Positions 53,771-64,000 of a DNA stretch of 64,000 bases are shown piece after piece; position 1 is the first letter of the stretch; every line of letters starts with the position of its first letter. A model generated the notes under the pieces. The model was not told the DNA's origin. It was given only the letters and a program-made list of their open reading frames with translations, and did no database searches. The position numbers and the translations under genes are program-made. The stretch spans positions 248,001 to 312,000 of the forward strand of contig NHZP01000011.1 in NCBI GenBank assembly GCA_003313425.1, read 5' to 3'. This DNA is from Pseudopyrenochaeta lycopersici. Taxonomy: Eukaryota > Ascomycota > Dothideomycetes > Pleosporales > Pseudopyrenochaetaceae.

Positions 53771-55837
53771 TGCCGAAATGTGTTACGGAGAACTTACTTT
53801 AACTCCAAGCCACTTAAAACTTTTCCTACACACTGAATATTGCCATCTTAATGCATGAGCCTTGTAATCATTATAGCTATTTGTGCACACTCGGGACCGG
53901 TCCTTACCAAAATTACGTTCGCCTCGTCAGCTTCAGGACAGATTCGCATAGAGCCTCTGGCTATAGCGTATCAGGATACTTTCCCTATAGCACCATCATA
54001 AACTGCGTCTGCCCACCTTGCATGTATCTACGCGTCAAAGCAGCACAAGGCTGGTGATGATTTCCCAGCTTTATACCCCTGAAAAGAAAATAAGAATGTT
54101 TACAAGTTAAACAAAGCAGCACCTTGCGGTATCTCTAATCCCAGCGGCTACTGAGCTGTCTAGTGCATAGTAACGCTGCACATGTAATTCACTTGTGTTA
54201 TTTAGTGCGTCAGATTTCTGGCTTGAGTCTATGGTTGTGCAACCGCTCGGAAGATCAAGATCTAGCTTTTGAGAAATCATTAAATGTTGATCACTACTCC
54301 ATACAGCCCAGAGTAGCAACCGCTAATTATATAAACTTCCCTACCAATGTTGCCAGACATCCTGCGCGCAGAGATACATTCATTTTCTAGGCATATTAAT
54401 CCCTCTCTCGCCAATACAATAGTCATATGTAGCAAGTTGTTGCTCTTCAGTCATTTGTCCTTAGAAGTTTAGTGTTCAGCTAGAAAAATACAGTAACGCT
54501 GGTCATATCGTCGACGATCCCATTGACAGCACCCAGATCGACTTTAGCTTCATGCCTCTGCTCCACCACAGTTATTAACATTCCCTTCGAAGTCTGACGT
54601 ATTATTAAGGTATAATACCCAGTAGAGAATATGACTTTTAAATTTCAAAGTGCACAGATTATTAGAATATACACTCAAAGTATCTCCGGGCCGGGCAGAT
54701 AGATAGAGACAATCTTTTGACAGAAAGACTTGGTGCGCTTATGTGCTGTTTTATCGCTGTACCATATCCGAATAGACTTCTAGTACGGCGTGATTCTCGA
54801 GCTTTTCTCGGTTGTTACGTCTTAGCTATCTTTGGAGTAGGCTCGCCGCTTTTAGTGGAACGTAGGACTTACGACTCTCCTGAACCCGTTCCCCACATTC
54901 GCCGCAATAGACCGAACTAATTAGTTGCAGTCTATGCAGATGGACTCGCACCAACGTATATGGTCGCCATGGTCTCGCTAGTCACCCTTAAATCTGCTCA
55001 TTCTATTACTATACTTCCATACTTGTGAGAGTCACAGAGGTTTTGTTCATCTATCTCTATAATTCTCATAAACAGCAGACCTTACATACACAGTCACGCT
55101 ATTCCCGTTCCCCATAGTAGAAAGAGTATTGGAAATGAACAAGGAAAGAAGAAGCCAATCACCTCTTGAACTCTCGGATTTAATCACATCAGAACGAATT
55201 AAGGTTCATGATAGCTATCCACACTAGCCTAGTTCTAGTACCAATACTAATGATGTTCTTGTACACAAGCTATGCATGATGCCCGGAGCTCTACTGCCTA
55301 ATTTCAAGCATGTGACGTCGCTCCATTCCTCTTCCGGCAGCCATTTGTTCTAGTTGCCATTCACAGAAGGAGGTAGACTATGCCCGTTTTTGTTTCGTGC
55401 GCATTGCATCAAGTTCTTTCTACCTTTCAGCATATTGACATCGACGCTATTTGTGATCATCGGAAGCATGTGAGACATTGGGAATCATCGTCGCTACTGC
55501 AAGATTCAGGAGCTACTAAACAGTCATTTCCTACGCCTCTGGCTTTGGCCCAACTCTAGGCCTCTACGTTCGCGCTATTACCAGAAGTACCATGATAATT
55601 TCGGTGGCAAGGTTAGACAGTTCTAGTAGGAAAGGATGAGCTATACCTGAGCACCCTAAGGTGTCGCGGCGCGGGTTGAGCGACGGGTGAGCTGTTTGTA
55701 ACAAGGAGGTTGTTTAGCCCTCTACTGCCAATTCAAGCGCTTGTACAATTTCTCTTGGTTTCTAAACGCTCAAAGTACGCGAGTTATGTGGTTGTATTCC
55801 TATCCTTTTCTCTAACTTAAATGACAAATGTATATGT
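53771..55837. other. Intergenic region
   Basis: 2.07 kb, moderately AT-rich, less altered than the transposon. Only short frames; no domain, repeat or RNA gene recognised. Confidence 0.4.
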
Positions 55838-58800
55838 CTATATGAATGCCCCACTCTTCCTCTTCAACTTGGAAAAGAAGTTACTCTTCTTCTTCCCCTC
55901 AGAGGGCATACCCACACCCAAGCCGTCGAAACTCGTCGTGCTCGAATTCGTCTCCAATGAGTCAATAAGAGTGTTTCCATCTAGGGATGACAAGACTGTG
56001 TGTGGCATTTCTCCAAGCGATGGCGAACTCGACTTAGACTTGTTCAACGCATTCGCAAAGCTTGAAGATAGCCCTACACCCCCCTTAGCTTGCTCGATAG
56101 CAATTAGGCGTGGGATATCTTCGAGGGCGAGGGAGTATCGGTCGAAGTCTCTTGGCTTGGACAATTCAGAATCTTGTGGATTGTGTCCTGGTGCCGGTCT
56201 GTGCAGAACCATGTCTTGAGAAGATGACACGGGAGCGTTGGATGAATCTGGGAATTCCCATTGAGAAATACCCGTTTGAAGGTTCATGAATAAGTATCTT
56301 CTTGCCCTGTTCATTAATTAGTGACTATAAAATGTGATATACTGATTCTCAACGTGAGTAGAGGCTTACGGTGTCGACCAATAGGCTTTCCAACCGTGTG
56401 GGCATGGTGGTGGAAGTGGGAGTGAATCATCCTGGCCATATGCACGACTTCCCGCAGCATTGGTTCCTTTGGAAACGCTAGATGATGATTCCTCAACAAC
56501 CAAAAGCGCTAGACAGAATGCCAGTTAGCATCATTATGGTAGACTTCTGGTGCCATGGTTACGTACAAGGAGAGACATTAGGTTTCAAGGTCTGCGCAAG
56601 GCGAGCCCAAGCTACGTAAAGTAGGTGCGTCCAGACGAGGGATCGAGAATCTAGGATGACGAAGTCTGGCTCGAGATTTTGAGATATAAAGCGCCAGATG
56701 CCCCTATGATTGCAATGTGACCATTTCACTGGACTGTATCCATCATTTTCGGTTATGACCTTCGGAGAGTCATTGCAGGAAGAACACCTGACGCAATCAA
56801 TGTGATAAATTTGAGTATGGGTCCAGTAGCATCCTTGACTACCAAAATCTTCAACACTCTTTTGACACAGGGAGCATAAGTGTGCATGACGACTGACATA
56901 GTCGTTATCTTGAATTTTCTTGTAGATTTTTGACTGGATGGTCTGCTCGGTAGACTGCTCAGTGGTCTCTTTGATATTAGCAAGAAAAGCAGAAACAACA
57001 GGTCCTTTGTTATTGGTATTCAAAGACCACGCCGCCTGGAGACCTATTCGAATGAGAAGCTTCAGGTAGTGAGCAAGACCAGAAACCAAGGATAATGATT
57101 CTTGTGAAACCTCTCGCTTCGAATCGCTGGTCAATATCAGATGCCTGAAAAGGGCAACTATCTTGTTGCAGAGGACTTTCTGCTCCCGTTCCATAGATAT
57201 CCCTATGAATATGTCAATTTGTAATTCTCAATTTCGCTTGATCTCAAACATACTTGTCTGCTCCTGAGACTGTTTCAATCTGTCGATGATATCTAGCGCT
57301 GTAAAAAGTCCTTCGATCTTAAAAATTAAATAAGCAGATGTAGATGCGGCTTTGGGAAGATGTGATTGGAAAGTATGGAGCATATCCGAAAGCGAGGTAG
57401 CGCAGCTCTCTTCGAATTTAGACATCACTTGCCACACTTGATCGACAAGATCACTAGTCTGATCCAAGGATGCTTCAACGAGGCTCTGAGGTACCTCCAA
57501 GCCATTCTGACAAGGGCGCTCGTGTTTGGCAAAGAACTCTGCGAACTCATTCTTAAACTGAAGATTCCAGTATTTATGAATCATGTCTGCCCTTATGTCA
57601 GCAAGGTATTACTCTTGGTTTAATGAAGACTTACAGCATCCAGGATGCCACTGTTGGTTCTGCCCATTGCGGAAGATCTCCACGAATTGTTCACAAATTG
57701 CCGTACCACAGCCATGACACAATGCCGCGTACTGTGTCATGTAGTGGCGCCTGCAGTACACTCTTTCTTCGTGCTCATAGTAACTAACCGTTGGCCCGAA
57801 GGACATCCCGCAGCCAAGTTCTTCGCAGACAAAATGCTCGAGATGGTATTTATTTTTAAGAGCTGTGATATACGATCCTCTCAGAGCTCTCCCACAGGTG
57901 TGACATAAGAGTTCCAAACGCCGAAAATAGTCGGTTTCGCATAATGGTATCTCTTGAGCATGTCCCTCTGGAGGATTGGCTATGGCAATGAATTTACCTC
58001 CTATGATCTTTCCAGGAGTAGGAAAAAACTTGCTTGCTACGATTTGATTGCAATCCTTTCATAACGTTAGTCTCTCAGTATGATTGCACATTTGCCGGGA
58101 ACTAACCGCACAAGTGAAGCAATCTATATGAAATTTCCTTGAAAGTGCCCTAACAAATTTGCCCGTTAACACCTCGTGGCACTTTGCACAAACATTTTCT
58201 GTTTCATGGTTAGGTGCAGGAAGCTTGTACGGTAAAACATCGGTAGAAGTGCCTCCAGTATGCTCCGGTGGTTGCGAGGCCCCCTTTTTAGGCGTGTCAA
58301 GCGACCACGTGGTCGAAGGAGGGATAGGAAGACTAGAAATTTTCGACTCCCGGTGCGTTGTTGGCTGATCCCCTTCCCATTGGGAATGGTTGCTATTTTC
58401 AGTCATGTCACCCTCAACTCCCCGTGCTTCAGCGTCTTTGAGCGACTTATCTTCTCGAAAAGTCCTTGTACTGGTTTTGGGAATACCATAGTCAGCAGAA
58501 GGTTCTGAAGTCATATACTCAGAAGGATGAGTACTGATATCGTTGGCAGGTGGACTGAAAGTCGATGATTGCGAGTGAGCCAGCAGAGGCAACCGTTGGT
58601 AGTTCATATCCCCGATAATCTGCTGCTGAGCATGAGTATCATTATATGCCGGAGCGGTGGACGGAGATCCTTCTCTTTCCATATCGCCTGGACGTGATGA
58701 ATCCCCTTTGCCACCTAATATAGGCACTGTTGTGTTTTCAGCGGTGAGAGGGAGTAATTTTGAGATTTCCCCAGCTTGCTCTTCAGCATCTGCAATTATC

Positions 58801-60734
58801 ATTTCCTTCAAATCCTCAGTTGGACCATCCCCAGTATCGGACGCTACATCGACGGCGCGTCCAACGGTCAGCCCCATAAAATTATTCTCACGACCACCAT
58901 GAGTTTGTAGTGCGTCTTCATCGTAGGCGACATGATTTGGTGCTTCATTTAATGACTGTAAAAGAGGCAAAAACACTTCAGAATGAGTAGACTGGCTTCT
59001 TTCAAGATTAACAGCCTGGTCTTGTGATATGTTCCCACTCGTACCAATATCGGTCTGCCTCAAAGTATCTGGGTATAGATTCTTTTTTGGAGACTCGCCA
59101 ATAGTGACAAGCACGTTCTCCTCATCGCTCAGCTCGCATCTCTGGGAACCGTCCAAGGCGGGTGGTATTGTAGTACTTTCCTCTCTTGACAAAAGGTCGT
59201 CTGCCTGAGGGTCAAGGGTTTCCGGTCTTGATGAAACTTCATCAACATGCCTTGGTACAATGTCGTACTGTGATGTTGATGCTCCAGAGAGTGCTTCTGG
59301 TTGTTCCTCCTCTGGAAGCTTCTGAGCGGAATGAGTGGCTACTAATGAAGGGTGGAGAACAGCGCCGTCAACGGCGTTATCGTGAAAAGACTCGTCAGAG
59401 GATATCACACTTTCGGCCGATTCTAGCTCGTTCATACAACATTGCCCAGAGAACGCGAATTTGACCTCTGGATTGTTGTTAACAGTCTCGATTTCAGAGA
59501 GCAGCTGGCGAGCAGTCCACCGCTTGCGCTGTTCTGGAACAATTAAATGGCGAATCCATTCCTGCGGGGGATTATCAGCCAGAGTTGGCGTCGACTCTAA
59601 ACTTTTCATCCAATCGAAGACGGCTTCGCAATTCAAATGATAACAGGACGACATGGTGACGTTGGTCTCTAGGAAGGCGTGAAGGTTGGCAACAGTCTCG
59701 CCTTTCAGAACCGACCAAATCTCAAGGAAAATGCACCCCAGTGACCACATATCAGATGAAGAGTTTCTCGGTGCATAGTCGGATACTTCTGGAGCACAAT
59801 ACCGCGCCGTCCTGGGCGTCGGTCCTGTCGTAGTGCTCTGTCCAATCTCAGACCAGTCCAATGAAATGCCGAAATCGGTGAGAAAGACAGTGTGCTGCGA
59901 GACAAGAACATTCTGGGGTTTGATATCTTTATGGCGGATAGTATTATCGTGCAAGTAGGACAAGGCAGACGTGAGACAGCCGAAGAAGGACCGGATGAAC
60001 GACTTGGACGAGGGAGGGGTGCCCTTCGCATCGGAAACGCAATTATTCAGAAAGTCCTTCAGGTCAGACTCAGCCACCGGAGACATTAGAATGCCCACAA
60101 AACGCGGATCCGTATAGCTGCCGATGAGTTGCACAATGTGTCGGTGGTGACTTAGTTTCTTGAGAGTGCCTAACTCGCGCTCGAAGTCTCGCAGGATCTT
60201 TTGGTCGCGTTGAAATGTGCGGCCCCGTGGAATCAGTTTCCGCGCATACTCCTTGTAGCTGATGGTACTAATGACCCGATCCACGTACCCATAGGCCCCT
60301 TTGCCCAGCTCTTCGACTTTAATGAAGGGCACGTCATTGGTGCTCGAAAAGTGTCGATGACGGCCGGTTTCGCGCTCTAGGTCAAGGGCACTCGACAGCA
60401 CCACGCGTTGCACCTGTAGAAACTCATGCGCAGCGGACGGATTCAGAGACTGCGGCAGAGTCTGGTGCGTGAAAGGGAAGTAGACGTCGGATATGGCCTG
60501 CGCAAGGAATAGGTCTATTACGTCAAGGCGATCAAGCAGCCGCAAGACGGTGAAGATGCGGGGGATGCGAGACCATGTGCCCCGGCCGACGCGCTGCAGA
60601 ACATCAGAGATCCCTCGAAGATCTGTCTCGGAGAAGCGCTTGGGTTGCGCGACAGTCGAACTGCCTGGCGGCGACTCGGGAAACCAGCGCTGAAGCAGCG
60701 AGGCTTCAAGGTTCGCGGGGGGAGCGCTCAACAT
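55838..60734 (-). CDS. Protein kinase-LIM-WW fusion protein
   Basis: Six exons, 1541 aa: 60734-58107, 58055-57635, 57586-57254, 57202-56567, 56508-56370, 56306-55838; all GT-AG and in phase. A serine/threonine-kinase-type domain covers about 138-430: glycine loop GKGAYG 144-149, Lys166, H-K-D 268-270 with IKPQNVLV, DFG 287-289, APE 314-316. A long Ser/Thr/acidic disordered region follows (about 440-840). LIM1 starts at Cys849 (CAKC), LIM2 at Cys927 (CHTC), LIM3 at Cys989 (CHGC); the order and text (CETDYFRRL, RALRGSYITA, FVEIFRNGQ..WHPGCYMI) closely resemble fungal Lrg1/Rga1 LIM-RhoGAP proteins. A further C-x2-C pair (CSLC, CSSC) lies in the later helical region. Near the C-terminus a WW-like segment (PHGWKAYW...QTGISQWEFP) precedes a Ser-rich tail ending in K-K-S-N-F-F-S-K-L-K-R-K. 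No RhoGAP domain is seen. Likely a signalling or cell-polarity scaffold; catalysis is plausible as all key kinase residues are present. Confidence 0.82.
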
Positions 60735-62484
60735 GGGCGTCTCCGGGTGACAAGCAAAACATTACCATGAATGAAAGCATGCAAAGCAAACACAAGAAAG
60801 TACGAAGAACGTATGTACAGATTCTTGAGACGCACCCATATGCCAGGCTGTGATGTCTTTCAGCGACTGCAGGAGGCCTGAAGCAGGCACGGTTCAGCTG
60901 CACTTCTCCCCGCCCCCACACAACAAAGCCTCTGCCATCCATGTCTGCTTCTCGTTCAGAGCCGCACCAACCCCTGAAGAGCATTTTGCCGCATCCCAAT
61001 ACTATTTGAATACAAAGATTATCGCGTTTAACAGCTTACAGAGGTTCTATTTATTAGTGTAATATATGTCAACCTAGAAGTACTATGTATACTTACGAGC
61101 TACTTATTCCCCACAGAATAGTATCTTTTTATAGGCAGTTTTGCTTTTGTTAGTATTATTTACTAGATCTTTAAAGAGGAAGTTATTATCGACCTAAGTA
61201 TAAAGAATACTTACGTACAGGAGAACTATTTTTTAGCTAAAATCTGCCTAGGTAAGCCATCTCGAACTATTAATGTAAAGGAGTGTTCTAAGACGCAAGG
61301 ACAGCGGAAAGCAAAAGGGTTGAGAGAGCAAATAATTGTAAGAAGCCAGGAGAGATAGCTATAGCTATAGCTATATGATCGCAGGGGATAAAGTAGCAAT
61401 CTGTGTATTATAATAGCAGGCTTTGCGAAGGCTGTGTGAAAGCAGTGTAATGGCGTTTGACAGGCTCAGCTGCACGATTACAAAAGTAAATAAGCAAATT
61501 AATCTAGATTATAGAAGATGAACGTTAGCTTGATTTCCTTATCGAATTATTTAAGCATAGTGTTAGAGGAGCACTAAGCTGTCATGAAAGAGATACAGCG
61601 AGTAATTAAACGCATAGAAAGCAATAAACACATAGACTGTTATGTCGCTCGCAGGCGCATAGAAGATAGATAGGCCAGCGAAACTTTAGACTATCAACGC
61701 ATACAAAAGTTTTTTCCATTATTATCAAGTCTAAGTACCCATAATTTTGTCTACTACAGTGGTTGTTCTGATACAAAGGGATGCACGTTCGCGAGGTTGA
61801 ATTGCAGAGATTGGCATGAAGCGTACCCGCATTTCAAGAAACAATAGACCACTCTAGCAATATTAGCAACAAGAAGAATCGAATGACTCCATACCAGTCT
61901 GGCTAAACTGGTAGAGATGGATTGAGAGCGTGGGTTGCTCAACCTCTGTGGCAATTCAGGCATGGGCAGTGTAGCAAACACAGCCGATCGCCTCCTTTAA
62001 AGCTGAACAGGCTATTGTATTCAGTTTGGCCCTTGCTATTGAGTCAGGGTTTCTGATGGCTCCTCGAGTAGGGAGACTGGGACGATTTCCAAGTCTTCAC
62101 GTTCACTCTTTGTCATCCTAATATTGTGATTTCTTGCGTTTGTCTGCATTTCCTACTTATATTGACGAGGTATCGGCCCCTAATCTTTACTCGACTTGGG
62201 TCCTGAAATTATGTTCAGTATACCTATAGCAAGAGCAGTCACTAGGTGCCCTCAACGTGGGGTAATCAAGCCAGCAATTTCTTTGCTCGCGTTTAGTCCC
62301 CCGTCGCAGAGAAAGTCCAACGCCGACCCTGACTCTTCCAATCACTCAGTCATAAGACAGGCGCATATAAGGATCCCTTCAATTCTTTGTCCGTAGCAAA
62401 GAACACAAACACAATTTTAGCCCTAAGATACGATTTGTTCCTGAAACCCACTACCTAATCAAAGCCACCACCAAAACCGGCACC
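60735..62484. other. Intergenic region with AT-rich block
   Basis: 1.75 kb. The part 61040-61740 is AT-rich and frame-poor with a short ATAGCT tandem run at about 61352-61374, perhaps a decayed repeat. The part next to the kinase gene presumably contains its promoter. No gene supported. Confidence 0.4.
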
Positions 62485-62834
62485 ATGAGTATGCAGACTA
62501 ACGAGGAGACCATCGTCCTCATCACAATGGCGCAACCAACCTCAGACCATGGGATTTGCTGGGTCTTCCAAAGTTGTTTTGCAACCAGTTCAATGTAAAA
62601 GTTCTCTTTATTTTTCCAAAACGCCTCGCTGATTTTCACTTGCTAAATTCCTTCGTTGAGGCTGACATCCACACTTCAGGTGGTTGGACGGTTGTGCGGC
62701 GCAGAAAGGCCGGATGGGCGATCAAAACGCGGCAACAACTGAAAGAAAGTAAGGAGGAAAAGGATACAAGCAAGGGGCACACTGAATTGAAGAAGTTCAG
62801 GAACGTGATGGAGAATGAAGTGCACTTTGAGTGA
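62485..62834 (+). CDS. Possible small two-exon gene
   Basis: A candidate: ATG at 62485, donor GTATGC at 62489, acceptor TTCAG at about 62679, then the frame GGWTVVRRRKAGWAIKT... to TGA at 62832-62834. Spliced, it would give about 52 residues, strongly basic in the first half and Lys/Glu-rich afterwards. A CATATAAGG sequence near 62363 could be the TATA element. Evidence is thin: one intron of about 190 nt, long for this genome, and no domain. It may not be a gene. Confidence 0.25.
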
Positions 62835-63513
62835 CCGAGAATGGAGAGTGATTGGAGCCGAATGTGACGTTATGACCTCGTAGTTGTTACCAACCATATT
62901 TTATATAGCACGAAGAGTAATATTTAGATTGCAAGCGGGCCTTGTAAAGATATGAATGTAAAGAAATGTATTGCAAAGCAGCCAGTGCATTAATGCTCTT
63001 CAAGCATGACTCTCTACGGTACCTTTTAGCTCAGGAGGCCTGTCTAGGTACGTGTACACAATTAATCATGTGCACAAACAGTGTTTTTGGCCATCATACT
63101 CCTACAAAAGCACGGAATAGTTCACGAATGAGACCACGAGGTCCACTATGACTTCGAATTGTCAGGCTTATATCAGCACATCAGTACTACTTGACTTAGC
63201 AGCAAAAGTGATGAAAAGTGTGATGTGATTTAATTACCTTTACTCTCTGGATGCAGATTCACTTCCCGTCGCTTCTAATGATTGCGAACAGTGTTCGCTG
63301 TAATTGCCGTAACAACACACTATGTAATCCTTTCATACGTCAGCACTTACAACACAATGTCGTTGTCCGAGGTACTTAAACGCATAATTTACCACATTGC
63401 TTTTCTCCACTCACTCAAAAACTTCACCAGCATCCAGAAGCAAATCAACCATCCCTGACTCTAACAGGAAACATTGACCCAGTTCACCGCTAGCCTTCTC
63501 TAGGAACGCCACT
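62835..63513. other. Intergenic region
   Basis: About 0.7 kb without recognisable feature; upstream region of the small gene at 63514. Confidence 0.35.
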
Positions 63514-63807
63514 ATGGAATCTGCACCCACTAACATTGCCGCTCTCACCACTCAGTGCGACCAACACATCCAGTTTGGCAACATGCCTTGCCGCAACCCG
63601 AATTCAGCCCCACTACCATCACATCGCCCTCACAAAGTCTCAGTCTTTAGAGAAATGTTTGAGACAGAGGAACCAAAGAGCATGTCAGATCTTGATAAAG
63701 AGGAGGAAGTGCGCATGGCTAAATCTCAACATGAGAAGCCCAAGGAGATGAGCCATAGGTTCTATGTTTGGATTGCTGGACTGACGAAAAAAATTAACAG
63801 GAAGTAA
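63514..63807 (+). CDS. Small hypothetical protein
   Basis: Intact 97-aa frame, ATG in good context (CACTATGGA), preceded by a C/A-rich leader as in expressed fungal genes. The N-terminal half is Pro/His-rich with Cys14 and Cys26; the second half is charged (V-F-R-E-M-F-E-T-E-E, D-L-D-K-E-E-E-V-R-M-A-K). It ends with a Trp-containing basic segment. No known domain, no signal peptide. Function unknown. Confidence 0.5.
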   Translation: MESAPTNIAALTTQCDQHIQFGNMPCRNPNSAPLPSHRPHKVSVFREMFETEEPKSMSDLDKEEEVRMAKSQHEKPKEMSHRFYVWIAGLTKKINRK

Positions 63808-64000
63808 GTAGGCTCATGGCCATGGTGAGTGATGTGGTTGAGCGATGCTTGTCAGCTCTGCCAAACTCATAGTTGTAATGCGCACTTGCATCGTGGGCGT
63901 AGGCTAGTAGTCTCTTACTCTTCGACTGTGTTGGGGTACGGAATTTCTGTTAGTTGGCTAATCAATGATAAGAGCACTTGCAATGTTATAGCTATACGCA

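Noticed and set aside
53771..55820. Short frames at 53851-54057 and 54163-54390
   Set aside because: Under 80 codons, no motif, and located in decayed sequence beside the transposon.
57997..58001. GGTAAA in the kinase-LIM gene as an intron donor
   Set aside because: Reading through keeps the LIM1 cysteine/aspartate (LCETDYF) and the frame; splicing here would remove a zinc ligand.

Overview
This is nuclear DNA of a filamentous ascomycete. Genes are closely spaced, introns are mostly 45-95 nt with GTRNGY donors and CTAAC-type branch points, and several genes are typical of the group: a Ppo-type fatty acid dioxygenase, a fused tryptophan synthase, a HET-type NLR and tetraspanins. Transposons are riddled with C-to-T / G-to-A changes as left by repeat-induced point mutation (RIP). 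A dothideomycete, perhaps Pleosporales, is my best guess, but it is an inference.

Layout. 1-8.1 kb: a gene-poor stretch with four (perhaps five) same-strand members of an unrecognised cysteine-rich family, the last preceded by a (GCA)8-(GAA)40 microsatellite. 8.4-36.3 kb: a core block of conserved genes, with exons resolved by hand: SPX-domain low-affinity phosphate transporter (minus), tryptophan synthase (minus), secreted six-bladed propeller protein (plus), diphosphoinositol polyphosphate phosphohydrolase (minus), arginyltransferase ATE1 (plus), enoyl-CoA reductase TSC13 (plus), Ppo-type dioxygenase/P450 (plus), succinate dehydrogenase flavoprotein (minus), a hypothetical protein (minus), a Tsp3-like tetraspanin (plus) and a 94-aa basic protein (plus). 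37.4-39.8 kb: a HET-NB-ARC-TPR gene stopped by two in-frame TAG codons.

41.0-53.8 kb is the most unusual part. A DNA transposon lies between perfect 9-bp direct repeats (AGCCCACTC) and ~45-bp imperfect terminal inverted repeats. It carries two convergent decayed genes. A 7.04-kb Ty3/gypsy LTR retrotransposon (minus strand, 389-bp LTRs, 6-bp target duplication) landed in the last exon of the plus-strand gene. Almost every intron in both transposon genes is a copy of one ~40-58-nt sequence built from 10-bp units of the type GAATTAATTC, so the element appears to have filled its own genes with homologous introns (introner-like). Phases match across them, so they were probably spliced before RIP decay.

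55.8-60.7 kb (minus): a 1541-residue fusion of a protein kinase domain, three Lrg1/Rga1-like LIM domains and a WW-like segment, with no RhoGAP domain visible. The remainder to 64 kb is AT-rich spacer with one or two small ORFs. Functional links are mainly metabolic. The SPX transporter and the inositol-pyrophosphate phosphatase touch the same phosphate-signalling molecule; ATE1, TSC13, SDH1 and TRP5 are housekeeping genes.
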